A stretch of 64,000 bases of DNA from positions 124,001 through 188,000 of the forward strand of contig LUCM01002418.1 in the NCBI GenBank assembly GCA_008360955.1, written 5' to 3'. Every line of letters begins with the position of its first letter. Position 1 is the first letter of the stretch. Origin of the DNA: Fasciolopsis buskii. Lineage: Eukaryota > Platyhelminthes > Trematoda > Plagiorchiida > Fasciolidae. Under the pieces are notes generated by a model that had not been told where the DNA came from, did not search any database, and saw nothing but the letters and a program-made list of their open reading frames with translations. A program made the translations under genes and the position numbers. Below are positions 37,546 through 51,168 of this stretch, piece by piece.

Positions 37546-40500
37546 GGGGGTGAAAAAGTAAAGTTTTCTAGGTTATCTAGTAAAGAGATAAGAGCAGATG
37601 GCGAGGAATTATATGCTCTAATATTTGGCGATAAAACTTGCGCAGTGCCTTAAATTTACTATGCCCATCATTTTTGGTGATCTGCAAACATTAAGTTAGA
37701 AAAGAACATGAGGACAATCCATCGTTTAATATCATTAAAGCATCCGCCAAAAAATGCCTGTTATCAAAAATCAAAAAAACATAAAATAAAACATTTTTAC
37801 TGCATACGTGAGTGAACAAAAACGAAATGATTCAGGTATGATCTGATGTGAAGCACAGCTTGAATACACCGCAAACACTTCCAGGGAAATTTCATCCGAG
37901 AGTTTCAATTTACCGGCATTTCATTTTGGCAGTTTGTCTGTTTTGTTAGTTTTTCCAATTGTCTAAAAAACGATAAGTACGGTTGTAAAACGTTCAATGG
38001 AATTAGCTACGCTGACGGTTTAAGTGTGGCTTTCCTTTTTTATCTACGCACAGCAGACCATGCAGGGGAAATGAAATTAAAATAATTCTAGTCAGTGTGA
38101 AATTTAAAATAGCCCCAAAAGAAAATTGCTTCTGACCGGCGCCTCAAAATTTGTTCCAACATATTAACTCTAGTTCAAAGATTACGTCCCACTCAAGACT
38201 CGTCGGTTATTGGAAACATTAGTAATTGTTTAATGCTTATTCCAGAATTAATCCCAAAGACCATGGTGCCTGCGAATTTACTTTTCACACTCAAAAGGTT
38301 ACTGAGAACACCGGTGGATTCACGGTCCAAATGGTTAATGGGAAGCTGCTTGGGCAAGCTCTACGTTGAAATTGTGGGATCTATTTTCCAAAAGGCTGGA
38401 TAAGGTCATGTGACAACCGCGAGGGGATATTTTCCAAACGCAGCTCACCTTGTGCGCGGTAGGCAGCACTTTTGTTGTCACCAGAAGTCATTTCTTGTCA
38501 GCTGGGGACATAAATTAAGATTATTTCAAGCTCGGCTCAAGTAATATTATATTGTTGACTTTTTTATCGTCGAAGCAAACTGTTCCTAAAAAACAGTAAA
38601 GATAATCCAATTTTTACCCCTTCGGAAGTGAGTTCGCAATAATTGCTCGAAGTTCTCGTCACCATACTGATTCAACCGTACAGCTTATGCACGGCATGTT
38701 GTCTGCCGAGGTCTTCGTAGATTTTCAACTTGACATACGAGTGGAGCACATAATACATTATTAAGGCATAACAGTTGATTAGCTAAATACCACATTTTTT
38801 GTTGCACGACACTTCCTGTGCAGGAGAGTTTGCACAGTCAACATTAATATGTTGATTGCTGAAAACCCAAGACAAGCTACCAAGTCCGAAGTCTGTTTTC
38901 AATGACAGGTGTAATCACAAAAAGGTGGAGTTGGTGAATCAAAGCAATATAAATCTCCGCGTTCTGTTCTGCGGTCATATGAGATCATTGACTACGAGGT
39001 CCTTCCAAGACCTTCGTAAGGCGATCAATATCGTCTTGGCTGGCCGCAAATATTCCCATTTGCTTGGCCTTGGCCTCTTTGATTGACGTGCTACGTACAT
39101 GAAGCTTTATGAGTATCGAAGAGGTATAAGTAGTTAATTCTGTCGTTATTACAGGCATTAGCATTACCTATGCACGTTTAAACCAAAGTACCGCACAGAC
39201 ATTTACTTAGTGATGAAGCAATCAAACAAAAGCGTAGCAGAATAATTTACTGACACTAACACTGATTTCGCACCAGCATTATGAGATAGATTTATAGATC
39301 CCCGGACGCTTCTCAGCACTCCAGTACCATTCACGTGATCAAGTAACGAGTAGCTGTCTGACCTCATAAAATATACGTTAAAGCACTTTCTCGGACACAA
39401 AGCAGGGTAAGGCCGACGAATTTCGTACGGTTGTACGCGAGCATTAGCTGCTAAGTTGCGCAAATAAAAGCCAAGTATGACAAGTTGAGCAAAAGTAGAA
39501 TTGAATTTGACCACCCAAGCAAATTGTTTTACCACTGTGATAAAAAACCTTTAACATGTAGGAGTAATTCAAAGAGATAAGCGAAACACCGTGCTGGCAC
39601 TAGATAACTCAACCCGAGCTTTTAAATGAAAAAGATTACTGGATGCGAAGGCAGCAATTTACCTGTGCTGTCACCCAGAGACGGTAACGTCAATTATCCG
39701 AGTTTTATGGTGAAACAATGGTGTGAAAAATGAACTAGGAGCCAATAGCGGTTTGGTAAATTAACAAATCGGAAATAATTTGTAAGAAACGAATTATCAT
39801 AAACTGCCAAATGGGATTAAAAGAAAAACCGAAGGACGGGTTACTGATTTTTATTACTACGACAAATGGAAAAAGTTGTAACCAAATTTACTGTTTTCGT
39901 CGCATGAAGGTTCTGGATTTTCGTTACGATGGGTTCCGAAGTGGTCACCAGTAATCTGACTTATCCCATGATAAAAAATGCTATTGTTCCTGACAACATC
40001 CAGATTGCGGCCAGGGCAACGTCCCCAATCTCTAGAATCAACTTTTCATCCATTTTCAGGTACTCACAAACTGTTCATCTTTTGTTGCCAGCGTTTTTCT
40101 TTCAATAAGAATTAATAGGTTCATATAATATCCATGGTCTTTTGACCCAGATAAACTGTCAGTTAATAAGTCACCAATAACAACAATGCATTAAGCTTTT
40201 TCATCATGTTGGCCTCAAACACTGAGTTACAAATGTCAGCATCAGAATAACAGTTTCATAGAATTCGGTCAGTTACACGTGCTGGCGCTAGATTTCAACT
40301 ATATCTCGCTATCAAACGCTTGATTATTCTTGTTCTTAGTTGATAAACGTAAATAAAGAGCAAATGATTTTCACGTTAATGGTCACTGTTCGTGTATAAT
40401 ATTTGACATATTTAACTTGTCAGACCCCTCTTCATTATCATCATCAAAAGGATTTCGTTTTATCGAACGGAAAAGATGTATGGGCCGGAAATCAGTAACT

Positions 40501-43500
40501 ACGACCTTGAATTCTGCAACACTCCAACATCGGCTTATCTCGCTGCTGGCACACATCCGCTAATTGATCTTGACGATAACTGGTCAGCACTCTCATGTCC
40601 AGGGACGTAGGGTGACGCGAAATCGGAACATGCTTGCCCCCGTACAAATAACAGTCTGACGTGTTTCCATATCTGATTCATGAGTCACCCAATTTCTAGA
40701 GAAGTTGGTGCACTGACCAGCCCTCGTTTTGATTAGCTAGTAAGCGCACCCAAATCTAGTACTTGCACATCAAAAGCAAACCAAGTGAGTGTTTCTAAAA
40801 GTAAATCCACCGTTCCTTAACTTCAATCCTAAAGTTCTCAACTCAATATTTTGATTTCAGTCTTGAAATGGGAATGCGCTGCTCGCCGAGTTTTGCAACT
40901 CGCATGGTCATGCGACAAAACCCAAATCGTTACGTATACTCCAGTGCAGCTTTCATAGATGTTCAAAGTGTTTTAGAATCCCCAGGATAGCCATGTGCTT
41001 TCTTGCTTGTTTTTTTTAATTTTGCCAACGTGCTTCTTCTCAAATGACCGTTTTCATGCAGTGAACGCAACCAACCCATAAAATATCCTTTCCAAACAGA
41101 TATGAAGGGTTAGTGATCAAAGCCAATAGAGTAATTTGAGAATGGAAAGAAGCTGAGCATGTTGTGCAGCGTAAATTGATTGCTGTCGTGATAGTTTACT
41201 GTACTGTAAATTATCACCTTATTGATTCATTTGGCAGTATTTATCTCTTACGTCTGATATTGCGCCACCGTCGCTTTCCTCTTCGCCATCGCGGTTGTGT
41301 CCGTGATATTCACAAGAGGTACTTGTTTGTAGCATTTTTAATTATTTCAGAACTACATCGAAATAATTCACGACTACGCCAAAACAAAGACTCACTTGAA
41401 ACCAAACGAGATTTATCTGCTGGTAATGTATTGGCTAACTCAGACCCCGACGGCCAAAGATGAGTAGACAGACCCACGAAAGACTGATAGCATTTCAGAC
41501 TTGCGAATTCGTCATCTAAAAATTTTGTCTAACGGAAGTTCTGAAAGTTTTGTCATAAATCCAAAGGGTGTCGAAAAGTTATAGAACGTCTGCATATGGA
41601 TGTCCCTGGTTTTTGAATAGAAGCAGATTTGCCGAAACCACTGTTGCACCGCATTTTAGCAAGACTTTTGTTCTTCCTATTGTCCGTAAAATTATTGGCT
41701 TCCAGCCCCCAAGTTTATGACGAACTCCTTTGGATTTTGCTTTGCTTCATCTTGAACGTAAGAAAAACACCTAATATGATGCAAATTAGGTCATCTCACT
41801 CCTTCTTTTTCACATGCTTGGTGTCCGTTCGCCTTGGAACTGTAGTAAGCTGATCAACTGGAATGTAAGCTGTACTATTGAAAACACCATCCAACTTTAT
41901 TTTGTAGTTATGTAGTTACAAGAGACATCACTCCTCCACGTTAGTTGACCGCCTGATCAATAACAGACTGTCATTTGTACCATCGGACAGCCTTCGGAAT
42001 TCCTCAGTCCCTGAATTCCTGAAACTGAGTGAGATAGGTTTCTCAAAATCCGAGGGAATTGATCACTCTAAAACTTTTAAAACTGATCCCAGTTGACTGA
42101 GCTTTGTAGCTAAATAAATGCAAGTCTGACTTAGTGCCTTCTCTGGGTGAAGCTGTATGCACCAGAATGACTGGACCTTACTAGTCATTCTGGGTCGGAT
42201 GCCTAAACTCCGAGTTTCAGGCAAATACAAGTCATGTACGGAAAGCAGGACATTACTTAACGACATCAGTAGCAAAGTAATGCAGTTGACACGCAAAGTG
42301 TCCTGCCTCATCCACCAGGGTTCATGAACTGACCACTCTGTCAACGAAGTTCACCGAGTTATGAAGTCATCAGTTTGTCTCGTTTCCTTTTTCCCTTAAG
42401 GTTTTGCTGAAATGCTCGGGGAAGCCTCAGTCTAGCTGAAACCCTGTCCTTCGAGTTGGGAAAACTGAGAAACACAATCACCGAAATATAGTGGATTTAA
42501 AGATGCTTTATCAATATAGGCTGCAAACGAGCTGGAAAATGTGGAGAGAAGCTTGCTAAGAGATAATATTTTTTGTTTCTCCCATGTTATTATGGTTTTG
42601 GCTGTACCTGGTCATTGCACAGACTTATGGTAAACAAATGTATGCATAGATATATTATGGAGCAACTCAAGAGGTCGGTATAAGGAAAGTTCAAGCCTGG
42701 AATTCTGGTGTGATAAAGTCTGGCCGATTTAACTATCGCCGGTTTCATTGATTCTTCATATCATGTGTAATTGGAGCTCTGAATGATATTTAACTTTTCC
42801 CAACCACTAGTACTTTAAATTATTTAAGGCCTAGATACAATCGATGAAAAATAATTTCAGTTAGGTTCTTAATACTTCTTCCACGCATTAACGTAGAGCG
42901 AGTGTGAATGCAGCTGGGAGAAAAATCAATTGGCGCTCCATTCGTCACCTTTCCAGAATGGCCGTTTGACTCCGAAAAAACCTGAAATGCGAAACAGAAT
43001 AGAAAGCAGTTTGTTTTTGCATGCCTTTAACCACTAACCACCCAAACACCGTCAGCCGAGTTTGTGCGTTTGAAAATCAGTGAAAGTAGTACGGTTGTAG
43101 ATAGGCATTGAAACAAAGCCACATAAAATAGCTTCACGATACCCTCGAAGTTCTTAGTGTATCCCAGGGCATTATTGGTGAATAATCACTTCCTAATATG
43201 ATGCTTGAACCGCTACTGAAGTGTGACTCATTCCATATGAGGTGTTCAAGTATAACGGTTTACTAGAAAATCAGTAAGTGAATTGTTTTTGTCATGACAA
43301 ACTAGCTCACTTGCGCACTTCTAGCTTTTTATTTATTATTTGGTTACAAGTTTCAGGAATAAACGCTCAAGAATGTATAAAACAGGAGACAAACTTTTGT
43401 AATAATAATATAGATAATAATATGCTATAACACAAAGCTGCAGATAAAGCAAATTTCTTCACAGAACACTTACTCGGACTCTTGCAGAGCCAATTTTAGG

Positions 43501-43657
43501 CGGTAAAAATTTCGCGCAGCTTATCTTCAAGGTAGTTTCATTTTAGCATCAAATTCTGAGAGTTTTCACGGCATTTTGGTACGAAACCCACACAATTCTC
43601 AAATCAAACAAAAGCCAAGATTTTAAAAGTAAGGAATGATTTACTTGATTTTATACG
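37546..43657. other. gene-free stretch
   Basis: About 6.1 kb with no gene recognised. The longest open frames (about 110 codons, minus strand near 39203-39535; about 99 codons, plus strand near 41164-41463) show no domain, signal or codon pattern that sets them apart from noise. Confidence 0.4.
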
Positions 43658-43742
43658 TCCAAAATTCTACCAATGACCCGGAATTGAACCGAAAACCTCA
43701 CGGACCGGGCGTCTGTAACATTTGACTCTTGGTGCACGAGGT
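43658..43742 (-). repeat. tRNA-derived SINE-like element
   Basis: On the minus strand cggttcaattccggg gives a good B box (43690-43680). It is preceded by a cccggtccgtgagg segment like that of the 27270-27360 element and followed by a similar gtagaattttgg tail. The A-box side is weak. Shared sequence on both sides of the B box suggests the two are members of one family. Confidence 0.45.
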
Positions 43743-44913
43743 TCACTGGTGGGTGTCAGAAACGTCCGTGTATTCTCCCCAGCTTATCATAACTTGTGGC
43801 CAGGACGGAATCGACTGAATCTTGTTGTATTTTTCAGCATCGACATAATGGTTTGTGATAAGTAGAACGACGGTGTGCAGTCACAGCTTTCTATATAAGT
43901 GCAGTTAACTGATGTCTAAAAAATGCTTCCTGAATTGATTTCCTGACATTTCATTTCAATTTATTAATGACAAATTATAAAACAGCCGGTAGCACAAAAT
44001 GAGAAAATTACAACTCCAGTTAAGTGGAGTTGAAGGTCATCTAGTCAGGCCGGTTTTTGTCCCACTGAATGTTAATGTAAGGTTGATAAAATCGAATTTT
44101 TCGTAACTCAATAAGGCAGACGCTAGTTACATCCTAAAATTTTGATATTCTGAATTTCTCACACTCCATCTGGGACTTCTGCTTCACCAAAACGTCCCAT
44201 CTATTGGGCAACGAATTTAGAAGCGTTCCAGACGCATACATTGTGACAATTCGTTAAACAGGGAGAACTTCGAGTGTCAAGTAAGCTATATCCCGGATTT
44301 TATTCCAGCATAACAAGGCACGTAGATGCAGGAAAACGTCAGAATCCGAAAACCAACTGCTTTGATTACTAATTTATCGTCTTCACGACCACCTTATTTT
44401 TGGTGATCCAGGGAATGACCTCAAAAACGTGCAAATGAAGCCCAATTTAATCATTCAAGTTGCGAAAATATTGGCGCGTATTTCTTGCAGTAATCATTTT
44501 AATTTATTCGCAATAGAAACTGACCTTGAGTTTAAACGCAAACTGTCAGACCGTGCCTGGTAAAATCGTTTTAATTTTGGCCAATAGCCTGCTGGTAAAT
44601 GTATTGTTGCAAAGCGGTCGATCACTTGTACTATCTCGTTACTAGACACCTGATTAACTGCACATTCTTATTCAAGCTAGTAAAATATATGGATCTATTT
44701 CTATGAACGATCACAAATCTCTCCTGCTTTCAATCGAAAAGTACCGTGGCTTTCTCTAAGGTAAAGCGAAGAACATTACAAGATTTACAATTAGAATTTC
44801 AACGCAAGCAAATTTTAACATAGTTAAGAATTAAGGAAGCATGATTGCACTTAAAATATAAAGACAGGCATACTATTAGCCGATGTGTGGACAATTGCCG
44901 AATCAAGATTTTT
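43743..44913. other. gene-free stretch with small hairpin
   Basis: No gene. A perfect 8-bp hairpin, caactcca / tggagttg with loop gttaag, lies at 44011-44032. Confidence 0.4.
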
Positions 44914-45058
44914 GGCCGGCGGTGCCCAAGCGGATAAGTTTGCGGCGTTTGGACGTGAAGGTCTCGGGTTCACACTGCCGGTCAACTTCCTCATTTGACA
45001 GCCCCTGTTGGCCGCGGCCTCCTTTTTGAAAAATGATGTACATTGTTATTTCATTGAT
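44914..45058 (+). repeat. tRNA-derived SINE-like element, copy 2
   Basis: Second copy of the 15444-15595 family and the better preserved one. It has an A-box-like ggtgcccaagcgg (44921-44933), a B-box-like gggttcacactgcc (44966-44979) and the tail motifs cctcatttgacagcc and aatgatgtaca at matching distances. Its tRNA-like portion is about 72 bases long and has no long variable arm. Both copies lie in the same orientation 29 kb apart. Confidence 0.65.
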
Positions 45059-45184
45059 AAAAGAAGTGAAAGATAAATAACTGATGTTGGTTTTAGATCC
45101 GGTCTTTGGTTTTGCGCTTTTCTGATCACTGAGCTTTGAGTTGCGACAAATATCATTGCCACATCAGCTGAACTCGTCAGTCGG

Positions 45185-45217
45185 ACCTATACGATTGAGA
45201 ACGAAGTTTATGGGATC
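45185..45217. repeat. dispersed repeat fragment, shared with 48960
   Basis: The stretch acctat...gagaacgaagtttat...atc corresponds to 48960-48992, sharing gagaacgaa[g/a]tttat and the flanking acctat with one small length difference. Probably a piece of a dispersed family. Confidence 0.45.
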
Positions 45218-48200
45218 TAAGCTTCGATCTTCGAATCAGTTTGCCTCTTTTCATTCAGGGTGACTTAACGTAAAATAATCTTATTGCAATTTTCATTGTT
45301 TCTTAAAAGGAACCGCAGCTAGCAGACATGAGTAGACGTTCGAATTTTTAGCAAGCACTATTTTGCGGGTGAAACGTAGCTAATTAGTGAGATTCCTACT
45401 TGAAAACCTCTTAATTACTTATGCCTGAGAATGTGTAAATATAAAAATAGAGTGATTCCGAGGACTGACCCAGTGCCATCCGGGGCCGTGACGCAAGTAG
45501 ATACCATAATGGGCGAAACAAAAAAGCGACGGGAACATTCTGTGGAATCAACCAGTCCAGCAATATTCTCTCCATAACTCGTCCATACTTCGACAGCTAT
45601 CTAGCCCGGTCTTGACCTTTTTAAACTTTGGATAAACTGTACAAATTTAAATTCTATCCAATTATTTCATCGAATGAGTACAAATTATCTGCCGACACAA
45701 GCAGTTGTGACATTTGTTAAGGTTTTCATGCCTTTGAATCAACTGGCAATTTTTTACGTTTATGCAATTATTTATTTGCAATCTTTGAAAAATATTTATG
45801 ACTGAAGACTTGTCAGTCGTTGCCTGCATTTGAATGTAATCTGGAATGATAGATCCAGCACACATTAGAGCTTATTTAAGGATTTCATTGCAAACTGAGC
45901 CCGTCATCTAAGGAAGATCATTGTAAGCAGACTTTCAACATAAAGCTTCGTTATTAAATTCTCAATATGTTTTGCTATTTATGGCTACTTTATTCTCGCT
46001 TTTTTATTAATGGTTATCGGCTATTTTATAAATCTAACATTATTAATTACACTGTATTATTCTTGGTATTTTATATTTACTCGTCTAAGTTTCAACAAAT
46101 ATTCTCACAACGACTCAAGCAGCGCTTCACAGTATCGTGTGCACTAATCACGGTCAGTGCTCGATTAATTTCATCGTGAATTGTGCCCAAAATATAAAGA
46201 AAACATACATATTCGCCGATGAAAGTTCCACGGTATTCAGTAAGGTTTTACTAAGATTTACTTTTGACTAGAAGGAAGTTTCATGACCTTCATTAAAGTC
46301 CTAGGCACAATAAATTTTAGAGGTCTGATGGATCAGGCTTTTGCTGGATTTGAGCCGACTTCCGAGACACCTACTCCTGAATATAACAGTTACGTCGCAC
46401 AATGCAAATAAATAGTCGAAAGTGTTTGCGTTTTGCTGACTTCACCGTTTCTTGTACAACAGGCCAGAAAGGCTCATCATATGGTGCTAAAAATTAAAAA
46501 AAGACTATCGACACTAACCTACTGTTTTATCCTAGCAATATAGGAAACCGTGTATGTCTCTTTCAAAAAGCTACTTTCGAAGACGTCAAAGTTCTCTGTA
46601 TCCTATATAATTCTTTATGTTCACTCAACGAAATAAGTCGATTGAGAGCTCATCAACCAAAGAGCGCATTATCTTTTAATAATTATGCCTTCATTGACAT
46701 GCATATACATCAGACGCATGCAAACAAATATCAAGCTCATATATATATATATATCAAAGTAGCAACTTGAAAGGAACTACCGTAACCGAATTAACGTCCA
46801 GTGAGAAAATGCCATGGTACTCACCGGCTGCGTGATAATTGGTGAAGCAAGGCCTGCTTTGATGGCTGACCCTAGCAGCAATCAAAAGCCCAAGTAATTA
46901 CGCAGTCATGATCAATCAGGAGAACAACAAAACAGAGTAAAACTAGTGAATGGAACAGTTACAAACAATGCCGTTTCACTTTATGGCTTTTTCATGTAAA
47001 TAAGACCACAATTATCACAGAGGCTCTTGAAACTTTTCGCTCCTCAATGAACACGTCCGGAGAAGTCTCAGATCATTTTCGTGTATCTTTTTGTTGGATT
47101 TCTAGTTTTAAGAATATCACATACTGACCCTTTCGGTTTACCTTTATTCAATCGATTGTCATTACAAAATTCTACCGATGTCGTTTCTCCGCTAGCCGCT
47201 GTTGACGACAGGCCTGACAACTTATCTCTATTAGCTTTCAGTTCTCATTTCCTCTTGATCAGTGACGGCACGTGGCACACAGTCAGCAGGAAAAGGTACG
47301 CGACTAGTGAAAACTTGATGAAGTGAAGAAGTGGTCGTCCGTGGGGGGGAGGTAAGAATAATGACTTGGTTTTTGTAACACCATGACTTTGATAAATTCA
47401 GCGCCAGTGGTCACCGTGACATAGATATTTACGATCAGAAAAATATGTCCCCTGCAATCAGCACTAAGTGGTGTGTTTCTTGCTGCTCCTGAATACTTTT
47501 CGATTCTTTCTTTCGTGAATTAGGCAAATTTCTGCTAGAAATTAATTTCAGCCTGGCACTCACTTATGTACTAATGTACTACTGGATCCGGTGTGTGGTG
47601 TGCCCTTGGCCAATTCAACTTTTGCCTCAGAATAACAAAGATGAACTGCATGTCATCGAGATCCAGGGGGTGTGGTGCCGAATAGCTGAACCGGTTACCC
47701 CTTCTGCATTGGCATGTGATTAATTTCACTCCCAGTAAATAAGAAAATAATGAATTTAATTGGAAAAGAACCGGATCTAATAATTTTAGAGGACATGGGT
47801 GGTCAACACCTTCGATACAGAGCATTTCCAGGACAGCTTTTTCTTTCGGACATTTTGCAGTGTACTCCATTTTAAGCTGGTCAGTATTCATGGCCCGCAT
47901 TGGTACCAAACTTCTTTTCAAGTTTTCTCGGTTGTACTACAAACCATTTCAATCCAGTCTCTGGACTTTTTGTTACTTGTATAGTGCACTAAATATTCCA
48001 CAATGGACATTTTAAAACGCTTTGCTTAGAATAGTGTTGACGGAATAAATGACAAAAGTTGAAATGGCACCGCCTTTTGACAGCTGGACCAAAGTAGGTT
48101 CCTTATGTGACGCAAAGTAAGGTTTCACTTGACCTACCACTGCTTACAAACCGTTTCATTTAGTCCAATAAACAACTGAGGGGAATGACAAAAATTACTT

Positions 48201-48788
48201 TAACCTGCCCGATCTCTCATTGATTAGGCTTTGGTATTTCATTCGAAACCAAAGGAAAGGTATGAGTACATCTTTCGAAGAATTAAGCACATTTAGTTTA
48301 TGAAAGATTAACTTTCCAGTGAAGAACAAAAAGACTCATGCATTCGCAACCCATTATAAGGGACTTGCCATCCTAGATGCATCCTTGAGAATAGGCATTC
48401 CAACCACTAGACCACCACGATTAATAGTCTGGTTAGTGTTTACCTTTGCAATTACACAGGATATAATTCGAAATCCGTCAGTGATCGGGCTCACAGGCCA
48501 ACGGGACACAGTCGGTTGGATGCCGGTGTTCATTTGACCTCTTCTGGCCACCGAAGCTGGTTGAATGGGAAGACCAAAGCTCCAAAACTTCAGAAGGTGC
48601 TGCAAATAACCAAAGGCACAAACCGAGGACAACGCATACTTACCAGTTTTTTGCTGACCTATTGGTTTGGCTCCTTGATGTCATCACCGCCTGGGAGGCA
48701 TGACTGACCAAATAAAATTAAACTTGAAATAATTCACCATGTGATATCATCGCTCAACTCACCATAAAGAAACCATGGAAGCACTGTA
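45218..48788. other. gene-free stretch
   Basis: No gene recognised. It includes an (AT)n microsatellite at 46739-46754. The minus-strand open frame at 47571-47921 (116 codons) has no family features. Confidence 0.4.
46739..46754. repeat. (AT)n microsatellite
   Basis: Sixteen bases of uninterrupted AT repeat. Confidence 0.85.
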
Positions 48789-48930
48789 CAGCTGTTTCAT
48801 CCTTGTTAGGAATCATCACCAGTGCATATCCACCGCGCCCGAACTGCGACGCGAACCCGAACAAGGACGAACGGACGATTCTGAGTCGAACGCCTTAGCC
48901 ATTACGCCACCGGGCAGGCTGTCCAAGGTT
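48789..48930 (-). repeat. tRNA-derived SINE-like element
   Basis: Read on the minus strand, ggtggcgtaatggctaagg gives a good A box (tggcgtaatggc, 48909-48898). About 40 bases on, cgggttcgcgtcgc gives a B-box-like sequence near 48860-48850. The tail continues through gtggatatgcactggtgat to the 27-base core shared with 4801-4827. The 59885-59985 copy shares the tail around the catatcca stretch. A tRNA-like head plus a tail shared among dispersed copies is the signature of a SINE. The patch is more GC-rich than its surroundings. Confidence 0.6.
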
Positions 48931-48959
48931 TGTTCAACTTCACCACATGAGCACGTTGC

Positions 48960-48992
48960 ACCTATCCTCTGAGAACGAAATTTATCAAGGTC
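48960..48992. repeat. dispersed repeat fragment, shared with 45185
   Basis: Partner of 45185-45217. It lies about 30 bases beyond the tRNA-like head of the 48.8 kb element, so it may be part of the same insertion or of an older element into which that one inserted. Confidence 0.45.
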
Positions 48993-51168
48993 AAATCTGA
49001 TGACCTCGATCGCGAGCTCAATCCGTCATATCGGCATGTTTCATTTACTCGTTCATAGTAGTCGCCTTAAGGTAGGCCCGCACATTTGTACCGCAGTGGG
49101 CAAGAGTTCACCCGGTTCACCCAGTCCATCTCCGATGAGCAGGCGTAACCAGATTTGATGAGTAGGCAGATTTCTGAAGATAGTAACAGTTGCCCCAGAA
49201 GATAACTCCCGACCTACGCAATGTTTTTTTTTCTTTGAATAACTTCCAATGTTCACCTCCCACTTCGCAACCACGTTCGTTAGAGAACGTAAACTCTTTT
49301 AGGAGAAAGAGTTTCTTGTGATGTACCTTTTGAATTACGACACAGGCCAATCCATTTAAAATTTTTCGCCTATTTTGAAGGGATGAAAAATCTGCAGGTT
49401 AATGCTGGTTTTTCAGAGACATTCTCGCCAAAACTAGGGGACTGATATAAAAATCGAGTCCACTGATCTAGTTTCATTCAGACCGATTTAGTTCACAAGG
49501 AGGAGAAATATCCAAATCATACAAGCAAAATTACGTCAGGATAACTGTCACAGATTAATCTGAGTACGAGATAGAACAGGGCAGTCAAACATTGTACATT
49601 ATGCCCAACCCAAATCCAACTAACTCCCGAAATGGTAAAGGCTCCGGATATCTGTTTCACATTTGTTGAGAATAATCAGGTCGTTTAAATGGGTAGTTTT
49701 TTTCACCCTCAAAGTTTGTGGTCAAGTTTCCCTTTTCATATTTCGTTATGCTGAACTCACTAATTTCGACAGCGGGTTTTTACGTAGAAAGAAAAACCGG
49801 GCCAAATTAAAGGACGGGTGGTGAGAAACTGCGCTTATCAAGTTCACTGGGAACAGTTTTGTGGGCATGACTGAATCTTGACCTCAGGATTCGCTCAACA
49901 TATTCTGAGTTTTTCGGAGGATTATGAGTGACAAATTATGAATAATCTATATGTGACGTAGTTGGGCGATAAAGGAGTCAAATAAAGCGAAACCTGTTCC
50001 CGTTTATCCCAATGTATCGAAATGGAACATTGTATTTTGACCGATATAAACAACCCAAACCGAGGGTCAAAGGGAATAGATGGATTTCTTCCTTCCGTTA
50101 CATACTTATTAAGGTATTAAGATATTCTCGTTCGATTAGTCGACATAAATATGACTGTTATGTCATACCATGGACTGCTGCCGAAAAACCTGGAGAATTT
50201 TGACAGATTGCAGCAAATCAACAGCACTCGGACAAGCAATAAATAGCGGATATTTTGGAGGTGATTTGCGTGGAGGGGTGACAGAACCTTGTCGGCAAAC
50301 TGAAAAATCAAATCAAAGTTCGCCGTACTCCAAAAATATGATTTTATTCCAAACTTGGTGTTGAGAGAGCAAACCAGGGTGATCAGAGCAGCAGTGAGAA
50401 GATTGTGCGCAGGAACAAATTCGGTAATCGCAAAAGCATGATCAAAATGAATTTGACTTCACGGCTGCAGGGAGGACGGATCTGCTTTCGCGGGTGGCTT
50501 GGAAAACAAAGTAATTAGATAATTGCTCGGCCCATTAATTTAGATTGACCTACCTAGTCGATAAACGCGTACCACAATGGTACAGTCCAAAAAGGTTAGC
50601 TGATCGTAATACTTCAGTTTTTTGTTGTAAATCAGTGCTACGATTGCCAGTAAACGATCTCCGATTGCAAGTAGACCAGGTTAGTTTCCTTTGAAAATTT
50701 CGTGACTTCGACTTAGTAGAGACTTAAACTTCCTGGGAAATTTTCTATTCCATCAAATGAATTCTTCCGACTGAAAATCGTGTAGGTGAGCCGAAATCAT
50801 GGAGTAGACATTAAAACCCGTATTTGCTTCTAAATTTACTTAACCAGACACAAACTTGGCACCTCCAACCGTGACAGTCGCGGAGCTGAAAGTTTATTTA
50901 GGACTGCAATGCAAAGAGGATGATGGTAATTAACCATTACATAACTGATTGGGTACCGTTTATATTAAAATGCACTGGAGATCAACGACATTGCATTCGT
51001 AGCATAAATCACGAAGGACGCTTGTGGTAATTTATGATGCCGTGTTCAAGTGCCTGTATCTAGGTCACTGAAATGAACCGTATGTGAGTCAAAGAATGGA
51101 CAAATGAAAACAGTGAAACATGGGCTCGAAACCTGCCAGGATGATACAATCATTAAAGGAGCAGCTCA
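48993..51168. other. gene-free stretch
   Basis: No gene, RNA or clear mobile element is recognised; only short open frames on both strands. Confidence 0.4.

Noticed and set aside
47571..47921. Minus-strand open frame of 116 codons
   Set aside because: No recognisable family and no supporting context; length within chance.
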